64,000 bases of DNA from Uliginosibacterium flavum (GTDB taxonomy: Bacteria; Pseudomonadota; Gammaproteobacteria; Burkholderiales; Rhodocyclaceae): positions 8,384-72,383 of the forward strand of contig NZ_JBEWZI010000019.1 in assembly GCF_040566545.1 (NCBI RefSeq), written 5' to 3'. Positions 34,140-43,500 of the stretch are shown one piece after another (position 1 is the stretch's first letter; each line of letters opens with the position of its first letter). The notes beneath the pieces are model-generated. The model searched no databases and was not told the origin of the DNA. It saw only the letters and a program-made list of their open reading frames with translations. The translations under genes were made by a program, and so were the position numbers.

Positions 34140-35549
34140 ATGAACGAAACGCTTCCACCGGAACCTGTGCGCAACACCGGACAGTCGAGCAATGGCATAG
34201 CGCTATTGGCAGTGCTTGACGCGCTCTCGCAGCCGGATTTTGCCCAGGCCGCAGCGGCTGTCGCCAGCGTGCTGGCCAAGGAACTAAGCTGCACGCGCGT
34301 CGGGGTCGGCATGACGCGTGGCCGCAGCACAGAGCTGGTTGCGCTCTCCGGGATGGCCGATACTCGCCAGGAACTGGAGTTGCCACGAAAAATCGCGGCC
34401 GCAATGAATGAAGCCGTTGATCAGCATGTAAGCCTGCGCTATCCGGTCACCGCCGCGGATGCGCCGCACATCACCTTGATGCAGGGCGAGCTGGCCAGCG
34501 CCGAACTCGGCGCCGCCCTGCTGAGCATTCCACTGCCCTACCAGCAAACCGCAATTGGCGCGCTGACGCTGATGCGCGGCATAGACCGCAAATGGTCGGA
34601 CGCCGAACTCGCCGACGCCGAACAAATGGCAGCGCTGATCGGCCCTGTGCTGATGCTCAAGCAACGCGCTCACGAGCCCTTGCTGACCCGTTTGCGACAT
34701 CTGCCGGCAAACACACTACAACGACTACGCAAGCCCGGTTCGTCCGGCGTAAAACTGCTCGCCCTGCTGCTGACTTTCTTCCTGGCATTTGCATTTTCCC
34801 TCCCTGTAAACGATCAGGTGACGGCCCACGCGCGCCTCGAAGGGGTGATCCAGCGCAGCATCTCTGCCCCCGTTGATAGTTTCATCCAGGACGTACTGGT
34901 TCGCCCGGGCGCACAAGTCAGCGAAGGTGAGCTCCTGCTGACGCTTACGGACCAGGATCAGCGCTTCGAACAAAGCCGACTGGAAGCAGAGTTAGGTCGT
35001 TTCCGTAACGAGCAAGCAGAAGCTTTCGCACGACAGGATCGTTCAAAAATGGTCGGCTCCCAGGCGCGAGTCGAGGAAATAGCGGCCCAGCTGGCACTGG
35101 TGATCGAAAAAATCAATCAGACACGCATCACAGCCCCCTTCCCCGGCATCGTGATCCGTGGCGATCAGCAGCAACAAGCAGGTGCGCCGGTCAAGCGTGG
35201 TGAAGTACTGATGGTGCTCTCGCCATCTGCCGACTTCAGGCTTGTCCTGCAAATTGACGAACACGACATTGCCCACATCAGCGCGGGGCAGACTGGCCGC
35301 GTCGCTTTTTCGGCACTCCCCGACACAAGCTTTCCACTGCAGATCCAGCGCATCACTCCGGTAGCCAGTATTTCCGGGGGCAACAACAGCTTCGAAGTTG
35401 AGGCTGGCCTTGCAGGCCGGAATAGCGCCCTGCGTTCCGGGCTGGAAGGTGTCGCTCACATTGCCATGGGTAAGCGGCCGCTGGCCATGATCTGGGGTAG
35501 CCGCGCTCTCGACTGGCTGAATTTCCAGCTCTGGATCCTGTTCGGCTAG
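34140..35549 (+). CDS. GAF-domain/HlyD membrane-fusion hybrid protein
   Basis: A 469-residue protein. The N-terminal 180 residues look like a cytoplasmic GAF sensor domain (ALLAVLDALSQPDFAQAAAAVASVLAKELSCTRVGVGM in sequence, later LLSIPLPYQQTAIGALTLMRG). A membrane helix follows at about 202-222 (VKLLALLLTFFLAFAFSL). The periplasmic part (230-445) is an HlyD-type adaptor: barrel-sandwich half-motifs RSISAPVDSFIQDVLVRPGAQVSEG and ITAPFPGIVIRG around a coiled coil. HlyD proteins bridge inner and outer membrane in export systems. A cytoplasmic GAF input on such an adaptor is unusual. No Shine-Dalgarno sequence is evident. First gene of the cluster leading to the giant protein. Confidence 0.75.
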   Translation: MNETLPPEPVRNTGQSSNGIALLAVLDALSQPDFAQAAAAVASVLAKELSCTRVGVGMTRGRSTELVALSGMADTRQELELPRKIAAAMNEAVDQHVSLRYPVTAADAPHITLMQGELASAELGAALLSIPLPYQQTAIGALTLMRGIDRKWSDAELADAEQMAALIGPVLMLKQRAHEPLLTRLRHLPANTLQRLRKPGSSGVKLLALLLTFFLAFAFSLPVNDQVTAHARLEGVIQRSISAPVDSFIQDVLVRPGAQVSEGELLLTLTDQDQRFEQSRLEAELGRFRNEQAEAFARQDRSKMVGSQARVEEIAAQLALVIEKINQTRITAPFPGIVIRGDQQQQAGAPVKRGEVLMVLSPSADFRLVLQIDEHDIAHISAGQTGRVAFSALPDTSFPLQIQRITPVASISGGNNSFEVEAGLAGRNSALRSGLEGVAHIAMGKRPLAMIWGSRALDWLNFQLWILFG

Positions 35550-35561
35550 AACGGACAGACC

Positions 35562-37721
35562 ATGACCGACTCGCTATTCAGCCCCTATTGGTATCGCGCG
35601 GCAAAGCTACATCCGCAACTAGCCAGTACCACGCGCATTACCCGCCAGGTTTTTCGCGGTGAAGCCTGGTATGTACTCAGTAGCCAGACCTCTGGGCGCC
35701 AGTTCCGCGTTAACCATCTGGGCTATGAACTCGTCGGCCGCCTTGACGGCTTGCGCAGCGTGCAGGAAATCTGGGACATCCTGGTACGCCAGCTCGGCAA
35801 TGACGCGCCAAGCCAGCACGAAGTGCTGAGTGTGCTCTCTGAGCTGATTGCAGCCGGCATGTTGCACAGCGAACACACACAAGATCTGGCGGGAATTTTT
35901 GATGCCTCCCGACGCCATCACGAACGCACGGGCTCACGCCTCAATCCGCTGGCCTTCAAGGTCCCGCTCTGGGATCCCTCCGCCTTGCTGGAGCGTCTGG
36001 AGCCGCTGGGCCGCCGCCTGCTCACGCGAGGAATGCTCCTTGTCTGGTTGATCAGCACCTTGCTGGCCCTCATTCTGACCCAGATTCACTGGCCCGAGCT
36101 GCGCGCCTACGCCGCACAGCACCTGACCAGCCACAGCAACCTGATGCTGATGTGGCTGGCTTACCCGCTGGTCAAAGCGCTGCACGAGCTGGGACATGCC
36201 CTGACCATCCGCACCTGGGGTGGCGCCGTGCATGAATTCGGAATTACCCTGTTCCTGCTGATGCCAGTGCCCTATGTCGACGCCTCCGCCGCATCCGCCT
36301 TCATCGAAAAGCGCCGGCGCGTACTGGTCAGCGCAATGGGGGTGATGGTCGAGCTCGCCGTCGCCTCTCTGGCCTTGCTGCTATGGCTGAATGTCAGCGA
36401 TGGCTGGCTGCGCGAACTGAGTTTCGCCATCATGAGCGTCAGCAGCATTTCCACCCTGCTCGTCAATGCCAATCCACTGATGCGCTTTGACGGTTATTAC
36501 GTCCTCACTGATGCGCTGGAGATTCCCGGCTTATCGTCGCGTGCCGACAACTATCTGCGCTATCTGGGCGAACGCTGGGTGCTCGGCAACTCGCAGCTGC
36601 ACCCACCGGCCGGGGTCGACGGCTCGCGCGTGCTTCTGCTCAGCTTCGGCCTCGCCTCGCTGATCTACCGCATCGTCCTGATGGCGGGCATGGCAATCTG
36701 GCTAGGCGGCAAGCAGTTCGCGCTAGGGTTACTGCTTGCGCTGTGGTTGCTCTTTCGTTTTGCCTTGCGTCCCTTGTGGCAATTGAGCTTACTGGTCCTG
36801 CGCGGCAGCCGGCTGGGCAAAACCCGCAAGCGCGCCATGCTGGCTTTTGGCGTGTTGATGGCCGCCTTGCTGCTGGGCACGCTGGTCGTGCCCGCGCCCT
36901 ACGCCTCGCATGCCCAAGGCTTGGTCTGGGTGCCCGATGAAGCCCGGGTTCGTAACGAAGCCGACGGCTTCGTGGATAGCGTATTGGTCAGCGACGGACA
37001 ACGGGTGCGTGCAGGCGATGAATTGCTGCGTCTGCGCAATCCTGATCTGCTCGCCTCGCGCCAGCAATTGCAGACCCGCCTGGCCAGCCAGTTACAGGCC
37101 TATCAAGGGGTGTTGCTAAATCAACCCTCTGCCGCCATCGGACTGGGCGAAGAGATCGACAAACTGCGCGCCCAGATTGCGCAATTCGACCAGCGCATCG
37201 CCGCACTCAGTCTGCGCGCCCCGCTTGACGGCCGGGTTGGCTTGCCGGCTGCCCACAATCTGCCCGGACGCTACTTCAATCGCGGCAGTGTCATTGCCCA
37301 TGTGATCAATCCTGAGCGCATGACCGTGCGCATGGCGCTGGCCCAGCAGGACATTGACTTGCTCCAAAGCTCGCCATCAAGTTTCACCGTCCGCATCGCG
37401 GAGAGCCGCTCCCAGAGCCTGTCTGCAAGCATATCAAGCCAGGAGCCAGGCGCCGCATGGGTCTTGCCGAGCCCCCTTCTGGGAGACAGTACTGGCGGGC
37501 CTTTCGCGACTGATCCTGCAGACAAGGACGGTCTGCGCACCTTGGAGCCAGTATTCATTGTCGACCTCAAGATCAACGGGCAAAGCTTGGCACGGATTGG
37601 TTCGCGAGCCTGGATCCGCATCGAACATGCGCCGCAGCCATTAGCCGCGCAGCTCTGGCGCAGCCTGCGTCAGCTTTTCCTGCGCCAGTTCGGCAGCAAC
37701 GCGACAGGGAGTGCCACATGA
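35562..37721 (+). CDS. PqqD-like / M50 site-2 protease / HlyD fusion protein
   Basis: A 719-residue multi-domain membrane protein. Residues about 25-105 form a PqqD-like winged-helix domain (FRVNHLGYELVGRLDGLRSVQEIWDIL). Residues about 145-430 hold membrane helices with the site-2 protease signature: HELGH at 208-212 and NPLMRFDGYY at 304-313. Residues about 440-700 are an HlyD-type barrel-sandwich (ADGFVDSVLVSDGQRVRAGDELLRLRNP, then LRAPLDGRVGLPAA). In other clusters this arrangement accompanies secretion of modified or large substrates. The end overlaps the SecA-like gene by 4 nt. A palindromic repeat seems to be embedded near 37399-37440. Confidence 0.82.
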   Translation: MTDSLFSPYWYRAAKLHPQLASTTRITRQVFRGEAWYVLSSQTSGRQFRVNHLGYELVGRLDGLRSVQEIWDILVRQLGNDAPSQHEVLSVLSELIAAGMLHSEHTQDLAGIFDASRRHHERTGSRLNPLAFKVPLWDPSALLERLEPLGRRLLTRGMLLVWLISTLLALILTQIHWPELRAYAAQHLTSHSNLMLMWLAYPLVKALHELGHALTIRTWGGAVHEFGITLFLLMPVPYVDASAASAFIEKRRRVLVSAMGVMVELAVASLALLLWLNVSDGWLRELSFAIMSVSSISTLLVNANPLMRFDGYYVLTDALEIPGLSSRADNYLRYLGERWVLGNSQLHPPAGVDGSRVLLLSFGLASLIYRIVLMAGMAIWLGGKQFALGLLLALWLLFRFALRPLWQLSLLVLRGSRLGKTRKRAMLAFGVLMAALLLGTLVVPAPYASHAQGLVWVPDEARVRNEADGFVDSVLVSDGQRVRAGDELLRLRNPDLLASRQQLQTRLASQLQAYQGVLLNQPSAAIGLGEEIDKLRAQIAQFDQRIAALSLRAPLDGRVGLPAAHNLPGRYFNRGSVIAHVINPERMTVRMALAQQDIDLLQSSPSSFTVRIAESRSQSLSASISSQEPGAAWVLPSPLLGDSTGGPFATDPADKDGLRTLEPVFIVDLKINGQSLARIGSRAWIRIEHAPQPLAAQLWRSLRQLFLRQFGSNATGSAT

Positions 37722-39679
37722 ATCGTGTCCCCCTGCCCATCCCCGGCGTGATCCTCGGCGCATGGCCGGAACGCAAGCTATCGGCGGATGCCTACGGCAG
37801 TGCGCGCATTGACGCCTTCTGGGCCGGTCTCCCCTTCGTCGAACACGCACGCCAGCGCCAACTGGCTGCAACAGCCACGCGTATAAGCATTGAGTTTGAA
37901 CGCCTGCGCGAGCATCCAGGGCGCGCCTCGGGCGCCCATCTGCTGCAACTGCGGGCAGAGTTGAGTCGCGACGGTTTCATCTCTGCCACCGCCGAGCGCT
38001 GCACCGCCATGGTCATGTTGGCGATCGAAGCCACCTTCGGCCGCCGCCTGCGCCCCAACCAGATCATGGCGGCCCATGCTGTCCTGCGCGGCGGGCTGGC
38101 CGAAGTACCGACCGGCGAAGGCAAAACACTGGCGACCGCTTTGGCCGCCTGCATCGCCGCGCTGGCAGGCGTGCCCGTACACGTCATCACCAGCAACGAC
38201 TACCTGGCAGCCCGCGATGCGGCTTACCTGCAGCCACTAGCCCACCGGCTTGGCCTCCAGGTGTCCGCCATCGCTCAGGACATGAGCCATGGCGAGCGCC
38301 GTGCGGCTTACGGCGCTCATATCACCTACACCAGCTCCAAAGAACTCGTTTTCGACTACCTGCGCGACAGTCTGCTGCCCATGCCCTCCCCCGGCACCCC
38401 GGCACCCGGACATCAACGTGTGTTGCGTGGCCTGTGCATGGCCATTATCGACGAAGCTGACAGCGTACTGCTGGATGACGCAGCCACTCCATTCATCCTC
38501 TCCGAAACCACTGCCGATCCGGTACAGGCCGCTGTCTGTGCGCTCGCGCTGCGACTGGCCAGCCACATGCGCGCCGGTTTCGACTTCCGTATTGACCATC
38601 GCAGCCACAGCGTGGATTTCACGGCAGACGGCCAGAGCCTGCTGATGGCCGATCCCGAAGATGCGCATCCACTCTGGGCAATCCCGCGCTATCGCGAGGA
38701 AATGGTCGAGCTGGCTTTACGTGCTCTGCATATCCTGCAGCGCGACAAGGACTATCTGGTGCAAGACGGCAAGGTCAGCATCATCGACAGCAACAGCGGG
38801 CGACTCGCGGCAGGCCGCGCCTGGTCGCGCGGACTGCACCAGATGGTCGAGATAAAAGAGCGCTGCAAACCCACCCCGGCCACACGCGTGCTGGCGCAGA
38901 TCACATTCCAGCGTTTTTTTCCTCGCTATCTGCTGCTCGGCGGCATGAGCGGCACCTTGGTTGAAGCCCGCCACGAGTTGCTGGAAACCTACCATCTGAA
39001 CGTTTTGCGGATCCCGACCGGTCGCCCCTCCGGCCTGCGCGTTCTGCCTCCTTTGGTGGCAAAAGAAGCCTCGATTCGCTGGCAGAAAATGCTGACTGAC
39101 ATTGCAAACCTGCATGCGCAAGGACTCCCGGTGCTGGTTGGTACTGACTCGGTCAAGGAATCAGATCGTGTCAGCCGACTGCTGACCCAGGCAGAGCTCC
39201 CGCATCGAGTGCTCAACGCGCGTCAGGATTGTGAGGAAGCCGAACTAATTTCGGCCGCCGGGAGAGCGGGTGCCATTACCGTAACGACCAACATGGCCGG
39301 GCGTGGCACCGACATAATAATCGACGAAACCGTGGCAAAATCAGGGGGCTTGCACGTCGTATCCTGCCAGCACAACAGCTCGCGCCGCATCGACAGGCAG
39401 CTGTTTGGCCGAGCAGGTCGGCTTGGTCAACCCGGCAGTGCCCAGACCCTGCTATCTCTGGAAGAAGGCCTGCTTGGGCGAACCCTGCCAAGCAGCCTGC
39501 AACACGTGTTGCAATTGTTTTCAAGCACCCGTGGCTTTATGCCGTTAGTAGTAGGTGGAATACTCTTGCGTGTCACCCAGTATCTGGAAGAACGGCGTGG
39601 CCGATTGGCGCGTCAGCATTTACGCGAGGCCGATGCCCGCCAACAGGAACGACAGCTCTTCGGAGCGCGTCCAGAATAA
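37718..39679 (+). CDS. SecA-like preprotein translocase ATPase, shortened
   Basis: A 653-residue SecA paralogue (E. coli SecA has about 900). ATPase motifs are intact: PTGEGKT at 131-137, DEAD at 245-248, TTNMAGRGTDI at 523-533 and QLFGRAGRLGQPGSAQ after it. The region after the second helicase domain is only about 70 residues, so most of the helical wing/scaffold and the C-terminal zinc tail are missing. The N-terminus also lacks the usual NDR start. A house-keeping secA must therefore exist elsewhere. The gene is embedded between export-adaptor genes and a giant surface protein, which suggests a dedicated export motor (a SecA2-like role). Confidence 0.85.
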   Translation: MNRVPLPIPGVILGAWPERKLSADAYGSARIDAFWAGLPFVEHARQRQLAATATRISIEFERLREHPGRASGAHLLQLRAELSRDGFISATAERCTAMVMLAIEATFGRRLRPNQIMAAHAVLRGGLAEVPTGEGKTLATALAACIAALAGVPVHVITSNDYLAARDAAYLQPLAHRLGLQVSAIAQDMSHGERRAAYGAHITYTSSKELVFDYLRDSLLPMPSPGTPAPGHQRVLRGLCMAIIDEADSVLLDDAATPFILSETTADPVQAAVCALALRLASHMRAGFDFRIDHRSHSVDFTADGQSLLMADPEDAHPLWAIPRYREEMVELALRALHILQRDKDYLVQDGKVSIIDSNSGRLAAGRAWSRGLHQMVEIKERCKPTPATRVLAQITFQRFFPRYLLLGGMSGTLVEARHELLETYHLNVLRIPTGRPSGLRVLPPLVAKEASIRWQKMLTDIANLHAQGLPVLVGTDSVKESDRVSRLLTQAELPHRVLNARQDCEEAELISAAGRAGAITVTTNMAGRGTDIIIDETVAKSGGLHVVSCQHNSSRRIDRQLFGRAGRLGQPGSAQTLLSLEEGLLGRTLPSSLQHVLQLFSSTRGFMPLVVGGILLRVTQYLEERRGRLARQHLREADARQQERQLFGARPE

Positions 39680-39687
39680 ACAGACTG

Positions 39688-40530
39688 ATGAAGCCAACTT
39701 TTTCGAAACGCCTGCTCACCCTGACACTGCTCATGCTGGCCGTGCTGCCGCTGCTCGCGATGGCCGCTGCACCGGGCGCTCGCAGCGACATTCTGGGCTG
39801 CCTGCTCACCCCGCAAGCCGAAGTCGACGTAGGCAGTCCGGTGGTCGGCGTACTCGCCAAGGTTCTGGTTGATCGTGGCGACACCGTCAAAAAGGGGCAG
39901 TTGCTCGCACAGCTCATCGATGACGTGGAGCGTGCCGCAGTGAAGTCCTCCGCGCAGCGCTTCGAAAACCGCGCCGATGTCGCTGCAGCCAAGGCGGCCT
40001 ACGACTTTGCTCAGAAAAAAGCCGAAAACGCCGACGAACTGCTGGCCAAACAATTCATCTCGCAACAGGCGCGTGACCAGGCCGCATCAGAAGCCAAAGT
40101 GGCCGCCATGCGCTACGCCCAGACGCAGGAGCAGCGCATCGTTGCCCGCGAAGATCTGGCTGTAGCGAACGCACAACTGGGCTTGCGCAGCATCACCGCC
40201 CCCTTCAATGGCGTCGTCGTAGAGCGTTACCTGCAAGCTGGCGCACGGATTGAAGACAAGCCGGTGATCAAACTCGCCCAGATTGACCCACTTCACGCTG
40301 AAGTTGTCGTGTCTGCCAACCGCTTTGGCAGCATTCGTGCGGGCTCTCAAGCCACGCTAACCCCTGAAATGCAGGGAGCCCCGGCAATCACGACTCAAGT
40401 TGCACGGGTCGATGCGGTCGTAGATGCCGCCAGCAACACTTTCCGCGTACGCCTGAGCGTGCCGAACCCCGGTGGAAAAATCCCCTCTGGCCTGCGCTGT
40501 CAGGTCAGTTTCGGCGAGAGCCCTCGCTGA
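39688..40530 (+). CDS. RND-type periplasmic adaptor (HlyD family)
   Basis: A 280-residue protein with a signal peptide (about 1-27, ending AMA). Barrel-sandwich halves GSPVVGVLAKVLVDRGDTVKKGQLLAQL and RSITAPFNGVVVERYLQAGARIEDK flank a coiled coil of about 90 residues (AAKAAYDFAQKKAENADELLAKQ). A short beta-barrel domain follows. It is normally a partner of an inner-membrane pump and a TolC-like channel; neither is encoded here. Lies between the SecA-like gene and the giant gene (12 nt gap). Confidence 0.85.
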   Translation: MKPTFSKRLLTLTLLMLAVLPLLAMAAAPGARSDILGCLLTPQAEVDVGSPVVGVLAKVLVDRGDTVKKGQLLAQLIDDVERAAVKSSAQRFENRADVAAAKAAYDFAQKKAENADELLAKQFISQQARDQAASEAKVAAMRYAQTQEQRIVAREDLAVANAQLGLRSITAPFNGVVVERYLQAGARIEDKPVIKLAQIDPLHAEVVVSANRFGSIRAGSQATLTPEMQGAPAITTQVARVDAVVDAASNTFRVRLSVPNPGGKIPSGLRCQVSFGESPR

Positions 40531-40542
40531 CGGAGCGTCACG

Positions 40543-43500
40543 ATGCCCGTGCGCCAATTCCTGCGCCGTACCTTTGGACTCAGATCCGTCGCAGGCATGC
40601 CCATCCCGCGCAAGGCGGTCTTCGAGGAGGTAGAAGCCCGCCTCCTCTACTCGGCCGACTTGGCCCCGGGCATCAGCGATGCAGGCCTCAGCGCCGAAAT
40701 CCGCGTCATCGACAGTCGCACGGATAGCGCGCCCAGCACGGTTACGACACAAAGTACCCAGCACGCTCAGCAGCTGGTCTTCATTGACAGCACGGTCGCC
40801 GACGCAGACAAATTGCTCGCAGATGTGCGCAGTGGCAATCCAGATGCTGAAGTCATTTCCATTTCAAGCGAGCGCGACGGCATCAGCCAGATCAGCGAAG
40901 CCCTCGCTGGTCGCAGCAACGTCAGTGCCATCCACCTGATCACCCATGGTAGTGCCGGCGAACTCAAGATCGGCAACAGCACCCTGAACGCCAGCACCGT
41001 CGCGGGCTACAGCACCCAGCTTGAATCGTGGCGCAAGGCTCTCTCGACAGAAGCCGACTTACTGATCTACGGCTGTAACTTCGCTGCAAACGACAACGGA
41101 CAAAGCTTTGCCGACGAACTGGCCAAACTGACCGGTGCCGACGTCGCAGCCAGCAGCAATCTCACTGGCGACGCCACTCAGGGCGGAGACTGGACACTCG
41201 AATACCAACGCGGTGAAATTGAAGCCACCGTCACCGTGAGTACGGCACTACAACAATCCTGGGCCGGCACACTGGCAATCGTTCAGGATTCAGTCAGCAC
41301 CGCAACAACAACGAGTGTTGGCGCAAGCAGCCTCAGCTTTGCGCATACAGTCGGTACCGGAACAAATGGAATCCTGATTGTCGAATACGCAACCCGAGGC
41401 ACCACATCCCCCGACTCGATCACTTACAACGGCGTAGCGCTGACCCGGCTGGATACAAACTCCAACAGCACCGTCGTCACCACCGAAATCTGGTACCTCA
41501 AAACCCCCGCTGCCGGCACCCACAACATCGTCATTACGATGCCGGGGGCAGCCAAAGAATTCACCGTCGGCGCAAGCAGCTACTTCAACGTCGACCAGAC
41601 AGCCACTTTCGGTACAGTCGCAAAAGCTACGGGTACCGGCACAGCAGTCAGCGTTAACGTTGTATCGGCAAGCGGCGATCTGGTCATTGATGCCATCGCG
41701 ACCCGCCAACAAACCTCAAACCCATCCACGGGGGCCGGACAGACCCAGCGCTGGACCAACACCTGCGGCGTGAGCAGCGCGGATCCGCTAGGTGCAGGCA
41801 GCTCCGAGGCTGGAGCCGCCTCTGTCACCATGAGCTGGACCCTGTCAGGCTCACAAGAATGGGCCACCTTGGGCGTCTCGCTAAATGCAGCTCCCAGCGT
41901 GGCTCCAGTCGTCAGCTCAGCAGGCGCATTGACCATTACACAAGATGCTGTCACCACCGCAGCCACATCAACCCTGGGAGCAACGAGCCTCACACTCGCC
42001 CACACCGTTGGCGCCGGAACCAACAGCATTCTCATCGTCGAGTACTCCACACGCGGCACAGACTCGCCAACTTCGATCACCTATAACGGAGTCGCGCTGA
42101 CCCGGCTGGATACAAACGCCAACAGCACCGTTGTCACCACGGAGATCTGGTATCTCAAAAACCCTGCGGCAGGCGCCCACAACATCGTCGTCACAATGCC
42201 GGGTAGCGCCAAGGAATTTGCCATCGGCGCCACCAGCTATTTCAACGTAGACCAGACCAGCACTTTCGGTACGGTCGCGAAAGCCACCGGCACCGGCACG
42301 GCAGTCAGCGTTACCGTCGCATCAGCGACCGGCAATCTGGTTATCGACGCCATGGCGACCCGCCAACAAGGCGGAGTCCCTTCGGTTGGCAGCGGACAGA
42401 TTCAGCGCTGGACCAATAGCAGCGGCACGGGCAGTGCAGAGCCGCTTGGCGCAGGCAGCTCCGAGACCGGTGCTGCCTCAGTTACCATGAGCTGGACTCT
42501 TGCGGACGCAATGGAGTGGGCCACTATCGGGGTATCGCTCAACGCAGCAAACGATGCCTCAGGCGGCATTCTGGCTTACACGGAAAACGCTGCCGCGACA
42601 CCGATAAGTACGACCATTACGGTCACCGACGCCGACAGCAGCAACCTCACCGGCGCCACCATCCAGATCACTAGCAACTATCAGAACGGTCAGGACGTGC
42701 TGGCCTTTACCAATCAACTTGGCATTACCGGCAGCTGGAACGCCAGCACCGGCATGATGACCCTCACCGGCACCGCAAGCGTCGCCAATTACCAAACCGC
42801 GTTACGTGCTGTCACCTACGCCAATACCAGCAACAACCCCAACACCAGCACCCGTACCGTCACCTTCATTGCTAACGATGGCACGGCCACCGGCAGTGCA
42901 ACACGCAGCATCACCGTTGCGGCGGTCAACGACGCGCCGGTCGTCACTGCCGGCAATACCCTGGTCTACACCGAGAATGGCGTCGCCACAGCCGTCAGCA
43001 ACGCACTGACGCTCACCGACGCCGACAGCACCAACCTCACCGGCGCCACCATCCAGATCACCAGTAGCTACCAGAACGGTCAGGACGTGCTGGCCTTCAC
43101 CACCCAGAATGGCATCACCGGTTCGTGGAATGCCACCACCGGCATGATGACGCTCACCGGCACCACTACCGCCGCCAATTACCAGAGCGCTCTGCGCTCG
43201 CTCACCTACGCCAATACCAGCGATAACCCCAGCACACTGGCCCGCACCGTCACCTTCATTGCCAATGATGGCGCTACGACCGGCAGTGCTACGGCCAGCA
43301 TCACCGTTGCGGCCGTCAACGACGCGCCAGTCGTCACTGCCGGCAACACCCTTGCTTACACCGAGAATGGCGTCGCCACAGCCGTCAGCAGCGCACTGAC
43401 GCTCACCGACGCCGACAGCACTAACCTGACCGGCACTACCATCCAGATCACTGGCAATTATCAGAACGGTCAGGACGTTCTGGCCTTCACTACTCAGAAC

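Noticed and set aside
34140..40530. Classical type I secretion operon
   Set aside because: No ABC transporter or TolC-like gene is present, and the giant protein lacks RTX nonapeptides at its C-terminus.
40543..40620. Tat signal peptide at the start of the giant protein
   Set aside because: An RR pair is present (LRRTFG), but there is no hydrophobic core or cleavage site after it.
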